Origin: Deltaproteobacteria bacterium | Lineage (GTDB): Bacteria > Desulfobacterota > Desulfomonilia > UBA1062 | Assembly (NCBI GenBank): GCA_023230665.1 | Contig: JALNWY010000113.1 | Location: forward strand, 1 to 9,585 | Length of the DNA: 9,585 bases | Direction: 5' to 3' | Made by a program: the position numbers and the translations under genes | Shown: positions 8,001 through 9,585 of the stretch, piece by piece | How the letters are laid out: the number at the start of each line of letters is the position of its first letter | Numbering within the stretch: position 1 is the first letter of the stretch | Notes under the pieces: generated by a model | What the model saw: the letters and a program-made list of their open reading frames with translations, nothing else | Databases searched by the model: none | What the model was told of the DNA's origin: nothing

Positions 8001-9256
8001 GAGTCCTGCCCGCCGATCTCGAAGATGGTCTCCACGCTATTGTCAACGGTCTTTGCACCCTTGGCGTGGGCCGAGATCTCGTTGATGATGAGGTCTGCCC
8101 CGATGATGACTCCCACAAGCTTCCTGCCCGATCCGGTGGTGCCGCAGCCTGCGATCTCCACGTCAAAGCCGGTGCTGTCCTTCAGAGCGCTCAGGCTTTC
8201 GAATATCCTCCTGGTGGCTTCGACAGGGTTGCCCGCAGTCTTGGTGTAGATGTCGAGCCTGATTGCGCCCGACGAGGCGTCAACGAGCACGACCTTGGTG
8301 GAGGTGGACCCCACGTCCACTCCCAGATAGGCCGTGAGCTTCTCCGCGGGAGCGATATCGTGCCAGACCTCGTTGCCGAGGCCGTCTAAGGACCTTTGGA
8401 TCTCGGTTTCCGGGAAGCTGCTCCTGATCAGGGTCAGCGCGCCGGGTTTGATGTCTTCGCGGGCGGCCCCGGGCCATGACTTCAGGGCGTGGAAAAATCC
8501 GTGGGCGCAGAACCGCTCCAGCCTGGCTCGCGCGCACAGCCCCTGGGCACGGGAGAAGATCGGCTGCTCCACGACCCGGGCCTCGGGAAGCTGGGCAAGG
8601 ATATAATGGCGGATATGGGGGTTCGCCAGGAGCCCGCCGGAAAGAAGGGTGTCGCTTCCTTTGGGAATGCCGCCTCCAAACACGCTTTTGAGCCCGGATA
8701 TCACCAGGCCCTTGCAAAGCCCGTTGTAAAGGGCCTGGGCCGAGTATCCCTCCTGCTGGAGGTGGATGAGATCGGTCTTCGCGAACACCGCGCAGCGCGA
8801 AGCGACCGCAGGGGCGTTCTCGTCGACGCTGATATGCCCGATGTTGTCGAAGCCGAGACCGAGCCGCGCCATCTGCTCGTCGAGGAACGAGCCCGTGCCG
8901 GCCGCACATGCCGGGTTGGTCTGGTAGGAGAGGACGCGCCCGTGCTCGTCGAACTGCACGAGTTCGATCTTCTCCGCACCCAGAACAAGAAGCTGGTTTC
9001 GGGCATGGTTGCCTGCGAGATACGATACCTCGGCCAGCAGGCCGTCCGAACTCCACCGGCCAAGGTCATTCCCCTGGATGGTGCCCGAACAGCAGATATA
9101 ATCGGGCACAGATGCAAGACAATCCAGTTCCCGTGCAAGGGCCTCGTGCGGCGAGCCGCGGTGGTGGACGCATCGCGCCCCGATCATTGTCCCTGATTCG
9201 TCCTCGTGCCAGAGTTTGAGATATGAACTCCCCACATCGATACCGAGATAAGTCAC
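5021..9256 (-). CDS. Giant 2-hydroxyacyl-CoA dehydratase activase/reductase fusion (BadF/BcrAD x2, DUF2229, HgdB-like tail)
   Basis: This 1411-residue cytosolic protein belongs to the fused activase family that uses ATP to drive low-potential electron transfer, as HgdC-type activators do for 2-hydroxyacyl-CoA dehydratases. ASKHA domain 1 (about 1-300) has LGIDVGSSYLKLW, Cys117 (ACAAGTGSF) and Cys155 (RCAVF). ASKHA domain 2 (about 307-570) has LGVDVGSTSTKV, FEIGGQDSK, Cys438 (VCAAGTGSF) and Cys476 (RCTVF). In HgdC the corresponding cysteines bind the bridging [4Fe-4S] cluster. A C-x2-C-x3-C-x17-C knuckle follows (591, 594, 598, 616). DUF2229 (about 655-960) includes DFCYPVKTAIAC and NFSCGPDSF. 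The C-terminal part (about 990-1375) has Cys1028/1035/1040, EGPCRFGQY, GEIFVRLNAFSNQH and NCSPFGCMPGRI. Length is normal for the fusion family. Domain 1 lacks the GGQD motif. The GTG at 9256 is chosen because GGAGGAG precedes it by 5 bases; an in-frame TTG at 9286 would run through that site. No separate dehydratase subunits are in the window, so the substrate is unknown. Confidence 0.93.
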   Translation of the reverse strand: MTYLGIDVGSSYLKLWHEDESGTMIGARCVHHRGSPHEALARELDCLASVPDYICCSGTIQGNDLGRWSSDGLLAEVSYLAGNHARNQLLVLGAEKIELVQFDEHGRVLSYQTNPACAAGTGSFLDEQMARLGLGFDNIGHISVDENAPAVASRCAVFAKTDLIHLQQEGYSAQALYNGLCKGLVISGLKSVFGGGIPKGSDTLLSGGLLANPHIRHYILAQLPEARVVEQPIFSRAQGLCARARLERFCAHGFFHALKSWPGAAREDIKPGALTLIRSSFPETEIQRSLDGLGNEVWHDIAPAEKLTAYLGVDVGSTSTKVVLVDASSGAIRLDIYTKTAGNPVEATRRIFESLSALKDSTGFDVEIAGCGTTGSGRKLVGVIIGADLIINEISAHAKGAKTVDNSVETIFEIGGQDSKFIRLSEGRIVDVNMNYVCAAGTGSFIEEQANTLDMGLDDISAMVMGVSPLPNSDRCTVFMNQEVTRQLTYGYSKDRIMAGVLLAVFKNYLNRVVGNRPYQADTIVFQGATARNKGLVAALEQITGARVMVSPFCHVMGAYGAALLAGEKTRGSSTFRGFSIPGVKIGEVVCRKCENTCRITVLDTGSGKISWGYLCGREPDSACRGRRDNRAMGLRGNLLGRHSDEQDESPVFRVPALPLYDGFSPMFAEIGRVLGIPIKVCSPGREEIVQELSRLGSGDFCYPVKTAIACTNILLRTYSSGRVLLPYLIQEAKDPTVHPKSVYCPFITSLPSFYRTGENEQRISTPIIDLNMKPADMAPGFADVLEQAGFTGISLVRVEKALRSGIKALSDHRRIFAGQGERLFREIGEDKPVIVLFGRSYNLYHKILNLGIPELVESLGYTVIPMDIVPDEVSNAEMMSQFPDMYWYQGQRILRKAMSIRNRPNLFPLVLSNFSCGPDSFILSYFEEISRAKPYLILELDEHGSATGYQTRIEAFCDMIEQYRACSHPPARAHDLKIQHTLKDFTNGQGRIWIAQIHPYTPQLWASALTRHGYDARAMGEETDRECALGKSYCRGSECLPAAVTIGKFLSCLSDSRSGNGTGNDVLLMPRAEGPCRFGQYATLQSRILKRAGFDQTWIVSPTSENGYRFLKPKVERDVWRALCLGDMLYKLRCRTVPYHPRPSAAEALIAQAIDDIGHRISQGRDWKDTVRSLVLELSCSLDHAMPRKPLVGIVGEIFVRLNAFSNQHVVKAVEDAGGEAWLSPMSEWIHYTLELISRKSSRLHAWLLALKQTYLHHLEQEITSLFSPLLDERGEPAIETVLHRGESFIPVNFEGESILTVGRARLFAEQGAALVVNCSPFGCMPGRITSHIFQTHPEYVGVPVVNLFFDGMGDVSSQVGIYLRSIARTHEPRQKVSFSFVRKRPYPRSGVPADDGGPADILPGGLRET

Positions 9257-9261
9257 GATTA

Positions 9262-9270
9262 CTCCTCCTT
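9262..9270 (-). promoter_or_regulatory. Strong ribosome binding site fixing the GTG start of the activase
   Basis: AAGGAGGAG on the minus strand lies 5 bases before the GTG at 9256, directly ahead of the first phosphate-binding motif (TYLGIDVGSS). This is near-perfect anti-16S complementarity and outweighs the longer in-frame TTG and ATG starts upstream. Confidence 0.75.
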
Positions 9271-9275
9271 CAATC

Positions 9276-9302
9276 ATAATAAACAAGAGATGCCCATTTC
9301 AA
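9276..9302 (-). promoter_or_regulatory. Candidate promoter of the activase gene
   Basis: TTGAAA (9297-9302) and TATTAT (9276-9281) each match the sigma-70 consensus at five of six positions. The spacing is only 15 bases, and transcription would start almost at the Shine-Dalgarno. The stretch is AT-rich against the GC-rich background. It may be a weak or regulated promoter, or the gene may be co-transcribed from mntP. Confidence 0.3.
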
Positions 9303-9379
9303 AAGCGGCTCACTCATAACACAACCCGGCTCAGTCTTTCAATCAGGGTTCGTCCGCAATTCCGCTGTCTGCTTTTTTA

Positions 9380-9403
9380 GAGCACCGGCGCGGCCGGATT
9401 CTC
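9380..9403 (-). terminator. GC-rich hairpin at the end of mntP
   Basis: CCGGC (9385-9389) and GCCGG (9393-9397) form a 5-bp stem with a 3-base loop, extended by GAG/CTC across an internal mismatch. It begins within the mntP stop codon region. On the minus strand it is followed by an A-run rather than a T-run, so it is not a canonical intrinsic terminator. Confidence 0.25.
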
Positions 9404-9585
9404 AGGAGAGGTGCTCCAAGAGGATCTTCAGCCCGATGCCGATGAGGATGATGCCGCCCAGGACTTCTGCCTTGCTCTCCAGGCGGTTCCCGGCCTTTCT
9501 GCCGATCACCACCCCTGCCAGAGAGATAAGGAAGGTTATGATCCCGATGATGCAGGCAGGTAGAACGATGCCGATATCGAGGAAC
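9402..9585 (-). CDS. mntP: MntP-type manganese efflux pump, C-terminal 60 residues (partial at window edge)
   Basis: The minus-strand frame entering from the window edge ends at TGA (9402-9404) and encodes 60 residues. It contains two hydrophobic segments, PACIIGIITFLISLAGVVIG and EVLGGIILIGIGLKILLEHL, joined by RKAGNRLESKA. This is the characteristic end of MntP/YebN family inner-membrane Mn(II) exporters, whose last helix reads roughly GGxxLIGIGxKIL.EHL after a conserved short loop. The 5' part, including the Asp-bearing helices that would confirm transport, lies outside the window. It is followed after 145 bases by the activase gene on the same strand; a functional link is not evident. Confidence 0.8.
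   Translation of the reverse strand, partial: FLDIGIVLPACIIGIITFLISLAGVVIGRKAGNRLESKAEVLGGIILIGIGLKILLEHLS

Noticed and set aside
9257..9286. Upstream in-frame TTG start (9286) for the activase
   Set aside because: It would translate through the strong Shine-Dalgarno itself. The GTG at 9256, 5 bases after that site and just before the LGIDVGS motif, is the better start.

Overview
The window is GC-rich and compact. All five genes I can support lie on the minus strand, so transcription runs from high to low coordinates. From upstream to downstream they are: the 3' end of a manganese-efflux (MntP-type) gene (9402-9585); a 1411-residue 2-hydroxyacyl-CoA dehydratase activase/reductase fusion (5021-9256); a soluble PAS histidine kinase (3694-4842); its NarL/FixJ-type response regulator (3059-3697, 4-base overlap with the kinase); and a 911-residue NDP-forming acyl-CoA synthetase fused to a GNAT acetyltransferase (40-2775). 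No tRNA, rRNA, CRISPR array or insertion sequence is visible. Long plus-strand open frames opposite the large genes look like GC-rich shadows.

The gene set points to an obligate or facultative anaerobe. The giant activase family (two ASKHA ATPase domains, DUF2229, and a cysteine-rich HgdB/double-cubane-like tail) is known mainly from clostridia, Desulfobacterota and related anaerobes. The fused ADP-forming acyl-CoA synthetase/GNAT and the high GC content fit a Desulfobacterota/Syntrophia-like bacterium better than a low-GC Firmicute. This taxonomic placement is inference; nothing here is diagnostic.

Region by region: 9257-9401 is an intergenic stretch with a small GC-rich hairpin at the end of mntP, a weak promoter candidate and a strong Shine-Dalgarno that fixes a GTG start for the activase. 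The gap 4843-5020 carries the best promoter of the window (TTGACC-17-TATACT), giving the two-component pair its own transcript. The 283-base gap 2776-3058 contains no gene but three stem-loops. One lies just after the regulator stop and is terminator-like without a good U-tract. A second follows it. The third is a bulged 12-bp hairpin in the leader of the acyl-CoA synthetase gene.

Functional reading (inference): the two large proteins both act on acyl-CoA chemistry. The activase fusion would couple ATP hydrolysis to very-low-potential electron transfer at an Fe-S centre. The synthetase-GNAT would interconvert acyl-CoA and acid with ATP formation and/or acylate proteins. The cytosolic kinase/regulator pair between them could tune one or both. 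The most notable features are the permuted order of the synthetase domains with its phospho-histidine retained, and the asymmetric tandem ATPase domains of the activase, in which all four cluster cysteines are kept but one phosphate-binding motif is lost.
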